From contig JAAEQP010001438.1 of NCBI GenBank assembly GCA_024231375.1, forward strand, positions 1 to 13,482: a stretch of 13,482 bases of DNA, read 5' to 3'. Below are positions 6,603-13,482 of this stretch, in pieces. This DNA is from a bacterium. Its GTDB lineage: Bacteria > Hydrogenedentota > Hydrogenedentia > Hydrogenedentiales > SLHB01. Within the stretch, counting starts at the first letter, position 1, and each line of letters starts with the position of its first letter. A program made the position numbers and the translations under genes. Under the pieces are notes generated by a model. The model was not told the DNA's origin and ran no database searches. It saw only the letters and a list, made by a program, of their open reading frames with translations.

Positions 6603-8411
6603 TCACAAGACCTGCCCAGGCAATATGGACGTATCGACGCGGCCTTTGGCGCAGGCTATCTGGCCGTTGAGGATCACGTGTTCGATGCCGGTCGGGGCCG
6701 CACTGGTGTTTTCATTCGTCGTGTTGTCCCTGACGGTGTGCCAATCGAACACGGTGATGTCCGCCGCCAAACCCCGCTTCAGGCGGCCCCGGTCCGCGAG
6801 CCTGAAGCGGTCGGCCGGTGCGCCGGTCATCTTGTGAATCACTTGTTCAAGGGTCATCAGCTTGTCGTCGCGAGCGTACTGCAAGAAACGAGGGAAGGTC
6901 CCGTAGCAGCCGGGGTTCTGGATTCCCGTGTGGGCAACCACGGCGTCGGTTTGGAAGAGGCTGGCCGGGTGCTGCATCATGATCCTCACATGCTCCGGCG
7001 TGCTGTAGCTGTGGTTGAGCACGCGTGCCTTGCCCTTTGTCTGGCGGGCGATATCGACGAGATTCTTGAAGTTGCTCATGCCCCGTTTCTCGGCGATCTC
7101 GGTCATGAACAGGCCATTGTACTGATTCAGCTCGTCGATGCAGCCGTTGGTAAGTTGTATGTCGTCGTAGCCGAATCCCACGAGCTTCTTCATGAGGGCA
7201 ACTTCCAGCCGCAGCCGCCTGAGGGCGCCTTTGTCCTTGAACGCATCGGGACCCTTGGCCAGAAACCATGTAGGCATGAAGACGTTCACGATCGAATTGC
7301 CGGCGTTGTGGGCGTAGGTGTCGAACATGACGTCCAACCCTTCGGCACGGGCATCGTCAATCATGGCGAGGGCATGGTCGACGGTTTCCCAGGTGCGACT
7401 GCCAACGAAGATGAGATGGGACAACTGGAGGCGCACGCCGGTTTCCCGTGCGAGGTTCAACATATCCTCGATTGCTTGCAGATTGTGCGGTGTATCACGC
7501 ATCTTCAGCGGGTACGTGCCGGACAGGGCGGAGTAGGCCTTCATGTGTACGGTGAGGATCTTGTCCTTGGCCTGAACCAACTCCGCGACTCGTTTCAGTT
7601 CCTCTTCCGTGGCGAACATGCCGGGTTCATACCCGAGGCCGAGAGAAACTCCATGGGCGCCTTGGTCCATGGCGTCACCGACCAGACCGAGAAGTTCATT
7701 CAACTGCGCTTCGGCCAGGGGACCCGCGTGATAGCCTGAGATGGATGCCCTGGATGTGCCGAGGCCGGCGAGGGTGGCCGTGTTGTTCGTGATGCCGATG
7801 GCCCGCATCTTCTGGAGGTACTCTTCCATGGTGTCCCAGGTCATGGGGTAGAGTCCGTCAACCCTGCGCTCGAATAGTGCACGGTGCTCACTGTTGGGTC
7901 GAAATCCGGCGACGCCGTAGCCGCAGTTTCCCGTGACAAAGGTGGTAATGCCCTGGGCAGTGAACGGCGATGTCAGCTCAGGCCTGTTCCGCACGGGCAA
8001 CACCCAGTCCATGTGACTGTGCATATCGATGAAACCGGGCGCGATGACCTTGCCCGCACAGTCGATTGCTTGGCCGTGGAAGTCGATTTCGCCTGGAGTT
8101 AGCTCTTCAATTATTCCGTCTTGGATGAGCAGATCGCCCCAATAGGGACTCTGACCTGTGCCGTCGACAATCAAGCCGCTCTTCAGCAGCAGTCGAGAAC
8201 CAGCGTCCCCATTGACTTCGATACGAGGTGTCCCGCCCAAGTTAGGCGCTTTGGGGATCGTGTGGTCCGGTATCGGCACGATTCCCTTGCGGGGAGCGGA
8301 ACCGGACGTAAGACAGCCGGACAGAGCGGCAATCGACATCGCCTGTGCGGAGAGTTTCAGAAACTGTCGCCGGGACTGAGGATTGGGTGAGCTTTTCGCG
8401 GGTTCTTTCAC
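6603..8411 (-). CDS. Tat lipoprotein of the N-acyl-D-amino-acid deacylase (amidohydrolase) family
   Basis: A metal-dependent amidohydrolase expected to remove acyl groups from N-acyl-D-amino acids or related amides outside the cytoplasm. Starting at GTG 8411 gives 602 residues. AAAGG lies 9 bases upstream, and the open frame continues to an ATG at 8528 with no signal-like sequence in between. TTG 8417 is an alternative start. Residues 13-19 are SRRQFLK, an exact Tat motif, and LSGC (30-33) is a lipobox, so Cys33 is probably lipidated. The enzyme begins at GLIVDGTG, with metal site HSHMD at 131-135 and GNCG at 161-164. The segments GLGYEPGMFATEEEL and HMTGAPADRFRLADRG-like KMTGAPADRFRL fit the D-aminoacylase branch. 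The end is typical of the family (LAADITVFD). The true substrate is unknown. Confidence 0.88.
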   Translation of the reverse strand: MKEPAKSSPNPQSRRQFLKLSAQAMSIAALSGCLTSGSAPRKGIVPIPDHTIPKAPNLGGTPRIEVNGDAGSRLLLKSGLIVDGTGQSPYWGDLLIQDGIIEELTPGEIDFHGQAIDCAGKVIAPGFIDMHSHMDWVLPVRNRPELTSPFTAQGITTFVTGNCGYGVAGFRPNSEHRALFERRVDGLYPMTWDTMEEYLQKMRAIGITNNTATLAGLGTSRASISGYHAGPLAEAQLNELLGLVGDAMDQGAHGVSLGLGYEPGMFATEEELKRVAELVQAKDKILTVHMKAYSALSGTYPLKMRDTPHNLQAIEDMLNLARETGVRLQLSHLIFVGSRTWETVDHALAMIDDARAEGLDVMFDTYAHNAGNSIVNVFMPTWFLAKGPDAFKDKGALRRLRLEVALMKKLVGFGYDDIQLTNGCIDELNQYNGLFMTEIAEKRGMSNFKNLVDIARQTKGKARVLNHSYSTPEHVRIMMQHPASLFQTDAVVAHTGIQNPGCYGTFPRFLQYARDDKLMTLEQVIHKMTGAPADRFRLADRGRLKRGLAADITVFDWHTVRDNTTNENTSAAPTGIEHVILNGQIACAKGRVDTSILPGQVL

Positions 8412-8818
8412 AACCAAATACCTTTCAACGAGATTTCGATATTGAATGACCGGCGACGAACGTTGATAGGATGAGTGCAGTCTAGTCGAGGTGATCACTG
8501 CTGTCAAACCGCCATTCTCCGCCCGCACCGGACTTCCCGAAGCGCCAACAGCTCCGTGTCCGGGCGTGGAATTTGGAGAACCGTGTCAGATTGCGGATTG
8601 CTATTGGATCGCTCCGTGGCTACTCTACGACCTTGTCAGGTTGAGGAAGGCCAAGGGCATTGAACGAAGGAGCGTTATCAAGGCACGGCCTGCCTTCTTC
8701 GTCGGCTGGGCCAACGGCTCAGGCCGTAGAAGACGCGTGTTCACGATTCTCGTTGCAGCGGGCGCGGGAGTGATGCTGGAAGGTTGAATCTGCTCGGTAC
8801 CAATCGGGGAGGTCCGAA
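8412..8818. other. Gene-free stretch between divergent genes
   Basis: About 407 bases lie between the deacylase start on the minus strand and the hydrolase start on the plus strand. A 98-codon plus-strand frame (8491-8787) is open but has no clear ribosome site and an unfamiliar, Arg-rich product. A weak promoter-like pair, TTGCTA and TACTCT with 17 bases between, lies near 8600-8630 on the plus strand and could serve the hydrolase. I see nothing else. Confidence 0.4.
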
Positions 8819-10063
8819 ATGAAGAGTAGGCTTCTGAAGGTTGCCGTTGTTTGTCTGGTTGCGATGGGCTTCGCAGTGGGCTCGGTTTGGCTCACCTTCG
8901 TAGGATGTACGCGGACGGTCCAGATCGACGTGCCGGTCGTCGCGGACGACCACACGCCGGGCGCACTGCACCAAGTCGAGCAGATAGGCAGCTACACGGC
9001 TTCGATGTTCCGGTTTCTGATCTGGTGGGGGGAACTGCCGGAACCGGTGTCGGTTCGCAATGGCGTATGGCTCTATCGTGTGCAGTATTGGACCACGACC
9101 CCAAACGGCGAAGCGACGCTTGCCTCGGGCCTGGTCTGCGTGCCGAAGGCTCGGACCCTTCGCGGTGCTATCAGTTACCAGCACGGAACGGCCACGAATC
9201 GTCACTTGGCCCCGTCCGCGCCGACGCTTCTCGAGAGTGGACTTGGGTCTGCGCTCTTCGCCGGCGGCGGGTACATTCTCTGCGCGGCGGACTACGTCGG
9301 CCTGGGTATCAATCGGGAGGTCCACCCCTATCTTCACGCGCAAGGAACGGCAAATGCCGTGATCGATCTGTTGAAGGCCACGGACACCTTCGCGGAGCAT
9401 CTGGAGAGGAAGTGGCCCTCGTCCTTGTATCTTGTCGGATTCTCCCAGGGCGGCTATTCGACCATGGCGGCGCACCGCGCCCTGGAATCGTTGGATGACC
9501 CACGCTTCCAGGTCGTCGCATGCGCTCCCATTGCAGGGGTGTTCGACCTGGCAGGCGTCACGTTTCCCGATTTTCTGGAGAGGACGAGTGCCTACCATGC
9601 GGCGTACCTTGCCTATCTGGTGAACGCCTATGCCTCGGCCTATGACCAGCCTCTCAACTCGGTACTCACCGATTCCTATGCCGAACTCGTGCCCACATTG
9701 TTCGATGGAGAACACGACGAATGGGTGGTGGCGCAGAGCATGCCCAAAGAGCCGCGCGCGTTGTTCCGGAAGGAATTCCTGGAAGCCTATGACAACCAGC
9801 AGCCGCATTGGCTCATGACGGCGCTGGTCGAGAACGGCGTGTTCAAATGGACGCCGAAAGCGCCCGTGCGCATCTACTTCGGAGAACGCGACCAAACGGT
9901 CTCGCCGACCGAAGGGAAGGCCGCGGTAGACGAGTTCACGAAGCGCGGCTGCGACGCCAGCCTGGTTTCAATCGGTCAGTATGACCATGGCGGAACGGTC
10001 TTGCACGCGGCCCCGAAGATCCGCAACTGGTTCGACGAGATTGCCGACAAGAGCGGCGGCTGA
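8819..10063 (+). CDS. Exported alpha/beta hydrolase (esterase or lipase like)
   Basis: The 414-residue serine hydrolase is predicted to cleave esters at the cell surface or in the periplasm. MKSRLLK followed by a hydrophobic run (8-29) is a signal peptide or anchor. FVGC at 27-30 is a poor lipobox, so lipidation is uncertain. The alpha/beta hydrolase triad is visible: Ser209 in the nucleophile elbow GFSQGG (207-212), Asp358 in FGERDQTV and His390 in YDHGG. The YQHGTATN segment (120-127) gives a probable oxyanion-hole region, and DYVGLG (158-163) is also typical of secretory lipase-like members. GGGGAGG at 8806-8812 sets the start with a 6-base gap. It converges with the DUF1080 gene, leaving 24 bases between them. 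The substrate is unknown. Confidence 0.88.
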   Translation: MKSRLLKVAVVCLVAMGFAVGSVWLTFVGCTRTVQIDVPVVADDHTPGALHQVEQIGSYTASMFRFLIWWGELPEPVSVRNGVWLYRVQYWTTTPNGEATLASGLVCVPKARTLRGAISYQHGTATNRHLAPSAPTLLESGLGSALFAGGGYILCAADYVGLGINREVHPYLHAQGTANAVIDLLKATDTFAEHLERKWPSSLYLVGFSQGGYSTMAAHRALESLDDPRFQVVACAPIAGVFDLAGVTFPDFLERTSAYHAAYLAYLVNAYASAYDQPLNSVLTDSYAELVPTLFDGEHDEWVVAQSMPKEPRALFRKEFLEAYDNQQPHWLMTALVENGVFKWTPKAPVRIYFGERDQTVSPTEGKAAVDEFTKRGCDASLVSIGQYDHGGTVLHAAPKIRNWFDEIADKSGG

Positions 10064-10087
10064 GGCCTGCGGCAAAGAACAAGCCTT

Positions 10088-10786
10088 CTACTTCGAGCTC
10101 AACTCTGTGATGGGCGTCAGGACCAGCTTGCGGAACTCGACTTCGGAACCTTCCGCCTGAATGGCGATCTGCCCCTTGGAGGCCTGGCAGTCGTAGCCGT
10201 AATTGACCAAGTCCTTGTTGACCCAGACCTTGATTTCGTCGCCCAGGCACTCGATGACCATCCGGTTCCACTCTCCCGCAGGCTTCTCGGAACGGTTGGT
10301 CAGGTTCATGATGCGACGCTTCTTGTCGCCGTCGATGCCCCACTCCTCCTTGGGACCGCGGCGTTCTTCCATGTCCGGCACCGTGACGTCCAGGCAGATA
10401 CACCAGAAATCGCCCGCGTTCTTGTGGTACATCTGCACCTCAAGGGATTTGGGGAACATATCGTAGAGGGCCCGGGGCGTAGACGCATGCACCAGCACGC
10501 CACAGTTGCCGGGCTTGGCCGCAAAGCGGTATTCCACCTCCAGCCGGTAGTTCTCGTATTCCGCGTCGGTGATGAGATGTCCCCCGGGGGTTCCCAGGCT
10601 GACGAGCATGCCATCGCGGACAATGAACGGACTCTTCACGTTCGGATCCTTGTCCATCTTCGGCACATCCGCATGCCATCCTTCCAAGTCCTTCCCGTTG
10701 AACAGCGGGACCGACTTCTCGGTCGCCAACGTGGCGCATGACACAGTGAGGAGTACGACGGCAGCGAAAATTGCAGGGGTCTTCAT
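10088..10786 (-). CDS. DUF1080 (3-keto-disaccharide hydrolase-like) exported protein
   Basis: The 232-residue product matches the DUF1080 concanavalin-like family, some members of which cleave 3-keto-glycosides. After the signal peptide (1-22) come the usual landmarks: PLFNGKDLEGWH, then FIVRDGMLVS, ENYRLEVEYRF, GNCGVLVH, LEVQMY and GEWNRMVIECLGDEIKVWVN. The mature part is close to one complete domain with nothing added. TVSC near residue 17 resembles a lipobox only weakly, so a soluble periplasmic protein is as likely. It sits on the opposite strand to both neighbours, so it is transcribed alone. The gap to the sigma fusion (10787-11050) is short and shows no clear promoter. Family assignment is firm; activity on a given sugar is not proven. 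Confidence 0.9.
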   Translation of the reverse strand: MKTPAIFAAVVLLTVSCATLATEKSVPLFNGKDLEGWHADVPKMDKDPNVKSPFIVRDGMLVSLGTPGGHLITDAEYENYRLEVEYRFAAKPGNCGVLVHASTPRALYDMFPKSLEVQMYHKNAGDFWCICLDVTVPDMEERRGPKEEWGIDGDKKRRIMNLTNRSEKPAGEWNRMVIECLGDEIKVWVNKDLVNYGYDCQASKGQIAIQAEGSEVEFRKLVLTPITELSSK

Positions 10787-11050
10787 GGTTGCGTGTTCCT
10801 ATCGGTTGGGAGTTCCGGGGGCTCGCATTGGCTTGATTGTAGCGCACACGTCCGCGTCCCGTCGATGGGCTGACTTGACCCTCAGCATTTCGCGCAAGGG
10901 CTCTGTGCTCAATGGTGTAGACTTGCGTTCGAGGGATGCCGGCGGGATTTCCGGGCAGATTCGGCGTTCAGCGACGCCTATACGGGTAGAGACAACAATG
11001 GCCGAACCGAAGCCAGGACATCGCCCGTAACGGCGCTGGGGGAACGAGCA

Positions 11051-13378
11051 GTGAGTGTTTCCACAACGGACAACGTGCTTCTTGAGCGATGGACACGCGG
11101 GCGCGACGCCCACGCGTTCGCCGAGATCGTTGAACGCCATTCGGGAATGGTCTACGGCGTGTGCCGCCGCATCCTGCGCAATCCCGCCGACGCGGAAGAC
11201 GTTGCCCAGGATTGCTTCATCGAACTGGCCCATGCGAAGCGCCCGGTGAGGCGTTCGCTTGCGGGGTGGCTGCACGCCCTTGCGGCGACGCGGTCGCTGG
11301 ACCGGATTCGGTCCGAGAAACGCCGCCAGGCGCGGGAGATTCGATACGCCGCCAACGCTTCCAGCGAGAACGCAGCGGATTGGCAAGACGTGTGGGCCGA
11401 GGTCGACGAAGCCATCGCTGCCCTTCCCGAGAGCCTGCGCGCGCCGATTGTGTGCCGCTTCCTTGAGGGGCAGTCGCAGGAGGCAGTGGCCCAACGTCTC
11501 GGCACGTCCCGTACCACCGTGCAACGACGCCTCGACCAGGGCGTTCAGCGCATCCGCGCCTTGCTGAGGCGTCGCGGCGTCATCTCCACCGCTGCGGCGT
11601 TGACGGCCGCCTTCGAAGCCCACACGGCAGAAGCTGCGCCCCCCGCTCTCACAGCCACGTTGGGAAAGCTGGCGTTGTCAGGTGGTGCTGCGGGAATGAA
11701 GGCGGCGGTGGTGGGCGGCGGAATGGCGGTGATGACGAAAGTGGCGCTAGGAGTCGCCGCCGCGGCTGTTGCCTTCGGTGCGTTGTGGATGTCTGTGGGG
11801 ACGCGGAACGATTCGGCGGAGCCCGCGAACGTCGCAGGTTCGGCTCAGGCGTCTCTACCACCGCGAGAGACCCAGCCTCAGCCAGACGGCAATGCCCATG
11901 TGCCGTTGCCGGGTAGCGCTGGGAATGGCGTGCATGGTGCCGGTGCTGATGCAACCATGCCTTCCGGAGAGGATGCTCCGCCAGCACAGGTGACCGCCAC
12001 AATGAGGGGCCGCGTTGTGGACAGCCGGGGACTGCCCGTGGCAGGTCAGCTAAGCTACCAGCGCGCGGAAGACGGGGTCTGCCGTTCCGTCGAGATGGAC
12101 GCGTCGGGGGCTTTCGAGGCACGCAATCTTTCGCCGGGGCGCTATCTCTTGACGAATACTTTCTGCCGCACAAGCAACCACTCCCTCTTCGGCCTCGCCA
12201 TCGAGCCTTTCCTGGAGGTTGAGTTGTCCCCAGGCGAGGTCCGGGAGGATATTGTTGTCAGATTCCCCAAACGGGTCGGCCAGGCAGAAGTCGCGTTTCG
12301 CGCCATCAATGCCCAAGGTGAGCCGATTCCGGGCGTACAGGTCTTCGTCATGTTCGGGGGTTTGGGACATTCGGGAAGCCGCACGGACAGGGAAGGCAGG
12401 TACACAGAGCATCACGTTCCCGATTGGGAATCCGAGGGCTTTGCGAAGTTGTCTCACCGGGATTACGAGACGCAGGAGTTCTTCGTGCCTATTGGTAAAG
12501 GGGAAGTGGACTTGGTCATGCAGGCCAAGGAACCCGGCGGGCTGCACGTGACGGTCGTGGACGCATGGACGGGACGTCCTATCCCGAACGCGGAGGTCGG
12601 GAAGGACGGGACATGGCAATCCACAAAACGCGGAGCTGTACTGTACCCCGAGTTGTCTTCCGCGAAGCACCGAATTGAAGCCCGCGCGCCCGGATACCAG
12701 GCTGTGAGGGAGGACTTCGAGATTCCGCCCGGACAGACGCTCGAAGGAACGATGGAGCTGTTTCCCCCTGCATCAGCGCGCGTGAGCCTTCAGGTTGAGG
12801 GGCACATGCTACCGCTTCAGGAGATCATGGGTGACCTCGCGAGCAACCATCGCGCGCACGTCTGGGCCTCGAGTGCCGGTGGTGCGCGAGCGCCTTTGGG
12901 CAGGACGGAATGGCAGGAGGACGACACCGCCGTTTGCCCCGTGAGCGCGGGACAACGTTCCGATGTCACGGTGTCTCTCAGCGGAATGACCCACGCCGAA
13001 GACCGGCCCGAAACATACAGGAACGTTGCTGTGAATGGGCTGGTCGTCCCGGAAGGCAAAGAGGCCAAGCTACTCCTCGCAGTGGGCAACGGCACGTGCG
13101 TCCTCAGAGTTCCGAGAATCAACGCCATCACTTCGGACAGCATTCACCTATACCGGGACGGGGATCGTCCCGGCGTGGACGTGAAGAACGCGTCGTACGA
13201 AGGCGTGTCCGAGCACCGGCAAATCCGCGTGAATCGCGAGGGCATGTTCGTAGCCGGCGATCTCCATCCAGGAACGTACCGGTTGAGTGCCCAGCTTCGC
13301 GTGGACGGAGTGCCTGTCAACCAGGAACATTTCGTGACCTTCACACGCGAGAACGAGGAACTCGCGCTCGACTGGTAG
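11051..13378 (+). CDS. ECF sigma factor fused to a transmembrane anchor and carboxypeptidase-regulatory-like domains
   Basis: Predicted membrane-tethered transcription factor of 775 residues. Residues ~10-85 are sigma region 2 (FAEIVERHSGMVYGVCRRILRN..DAEDVAQDCF). Residues ~117-175 are region 4, with LPESLRAPIVCRFLEGQSQEAVAQRLG followed by the helix-turn-helix TSRTTVQRRLDQG. After a linker with the LTATLGKLAL segment (201-209), residues ~231-249 form one membrane segment. A Pro- and Gly-rich stretch (250-315) follows. The rest would lie outside: beta-rich repeats like the carboxypeptidase regulatory domain at ~316-375, ~410-500 and ~502-575, and another at the C-terminus (~680-775). Start is GTG at 11051, with GGGGGA 7 bases before it. 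No separate anti-sigma gene is next to it. The outer half could sense a ligand and free or hold the sigma part; this is inference. Confidence 0.87.
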   Translation: MSVSTTDNVLLERWTRGRDAHAFAEIVERHSGMVYGVCRRILRNPADAEDVAQDCFIELAHAKRPVRRSLAGWLHALAATRSLDRIRSEKRRQAREIRYAANASSENAADWQDVWAEVDEAIAALPESLRAPIVCRFLEGQSQEAVAQRLGTSRTTVQRRLDQGVQRIRALLRRRGVISTAAALTAAFEAHTAEAAPPALTATLGKLALSGGAAGMKAAVVGGGMAVMTKVALGVAAAAVAFGALWMSVGTRNDSAEPANVAGSAQASLPPRETQPQPDGNAHVPLPGSAGNGVHGAGADATMPSGEDAPPAQVTATMRGRVVDSRGLPVAGQLSYQRAEDGVCRSVEMDASGAFEARNLSPGRYLLTNTFCRTSNHSLFGLAIEPFLEVELSPGEVREDIVVRFPKRVGQAEVAFRAINAQGEPIPGVQVFVMFGGLGHSGSRTDREGRYTEHHVPDWESEGFAKLSHRDYETQEFFVPIGKGEVDLVMQAKEPGGLHVTVVDAWTGRPIPNAEVGKDGTWQSTKRGAVLYPELSSAKHRIEARAPGYQAVREDFEIPPGQTLEGTMELFPPASARVSLQVEGHMLPLQEIMGDLASNHRAHVWASSAGGARAPLGRTEWQEDDTAVCPVSAGQRSDVTVSLSGMTHAEDRPETYRNVAVNGLVVPEGKEAKLLLAVGNGTCVLRVPRINAITSDSIHLYRDGDRPGVDVKNASYEGVSEHRQIRVNREGMFVAGDLHPGTYRLSAQLRVDGVPVNQEHFVTFTRENEELALDW

Positions 13379-13471
13379 AGGCTTGCTCAAGAGGGCTCTG
13401 CGGGGCTGTCGGAATAGGCGCCATCCCCGACGAACCCGCTTCCACCCAAGAGCACCAACTCTATGTCATCC

Positions 13472-13482
13472 CGAGCGAAGTC
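13472..13482. repeat. Intergenic CGAGCGAAGTC motif, copy 2 at window edge
   Basis: Second copy of the string at 988-998. It is preceded by GTCATCC and cut by the end of the window, so its full extent is unknown. The stretch 13379-13482 holds no gene. Confidence 0.3.

Noticed and set aside
6543..7739. A 398-codon plus-strand open frame
   Set aside because: It is opposite the deacylase gene, which has clear family motifs. The long open frame is expected from high GC content.
8741..9895. A 384-codon minus-strand open frame
   Set aside because: It is opposite the alpha/beta hydrolase with its full catalytic triad and good ribosome site. Its product is His/Arg-rich and unfamiliar.
10998..11030. 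A 10-codon plus-strand frame just before the sigma fusion, as a leader peptide
   Set aside because: No clear ribosome site and no attenuator-like hairpin follows it.
1..13482. CRISPR arrays, insertion sequences or transposase genes
   Set aside because: No regularly spaced repeats, no terminal inverted repeats with a transposase, and no cas genes were found.

Overview
This is a GC-rich bacterial window with mostly single, alternately oriented genes and several non-coding gaps of 200 to 500 bases. The gene mix is a flavin-dependent thymidylate synthase, a Tat-exported sulfatase, a DUF1080 protein, a D-aminoacylase-type lipoprotein, and an ECF sigma factor fused to a membrane anchor and outer domains. 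That mix resembles Planctomycetota, Lentisphaerota or Candidatus Hydrogenedentes. This is inferred from gene content only; no rRNA or other decisive marker is present.

Left part (1-3115): thyX runs off the left edge on the minus strand. Upstream of it lies a ~500-base leader with two good sigma-70-type promoters on the minus strand, a perfect 9-bp inverted repeat just upstream of the distal promoter, and a terminator-like hairpin close to the gene. A sulfatase with every key catalytic residue follows on the same strand. It is divergent from a secreted protein (3116-4630) made of a discoidin-like domain and a probable glycosidase-like barrel. Two inverted repeats lie in the divergent gap.

Middle (4631-6602): a tRNA-Lys(TTT) with its own promoter, a strong leader hairpin, an encoded CCA end and a very clear intrinsic terminator. 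A gene-free ~310-base stretch follows and contains a nested, probably structured 118-base element. Next is a stand-alone nuclease combining a type I restriction R-subunit N-terminal (PD-(D/E)XK) domain with a C-terminal RAMA-like domain. No methylase, specificity or helicase partner is visible.

Right part (6603-13482): a Tat lipoprotein of the N-acyl-D-amino-acid deacylase family, an exported alpha/beta hydrolase, a convergent DUF1080 protein and a 775-residue ECF sigma fusion protein. The exported hydrolases suggest a cell that scavenges sulfated or modified sugars and acylated amino acids. The sigma fusion could connect an outside signal to transcription; its target genes cannot be told from this window.
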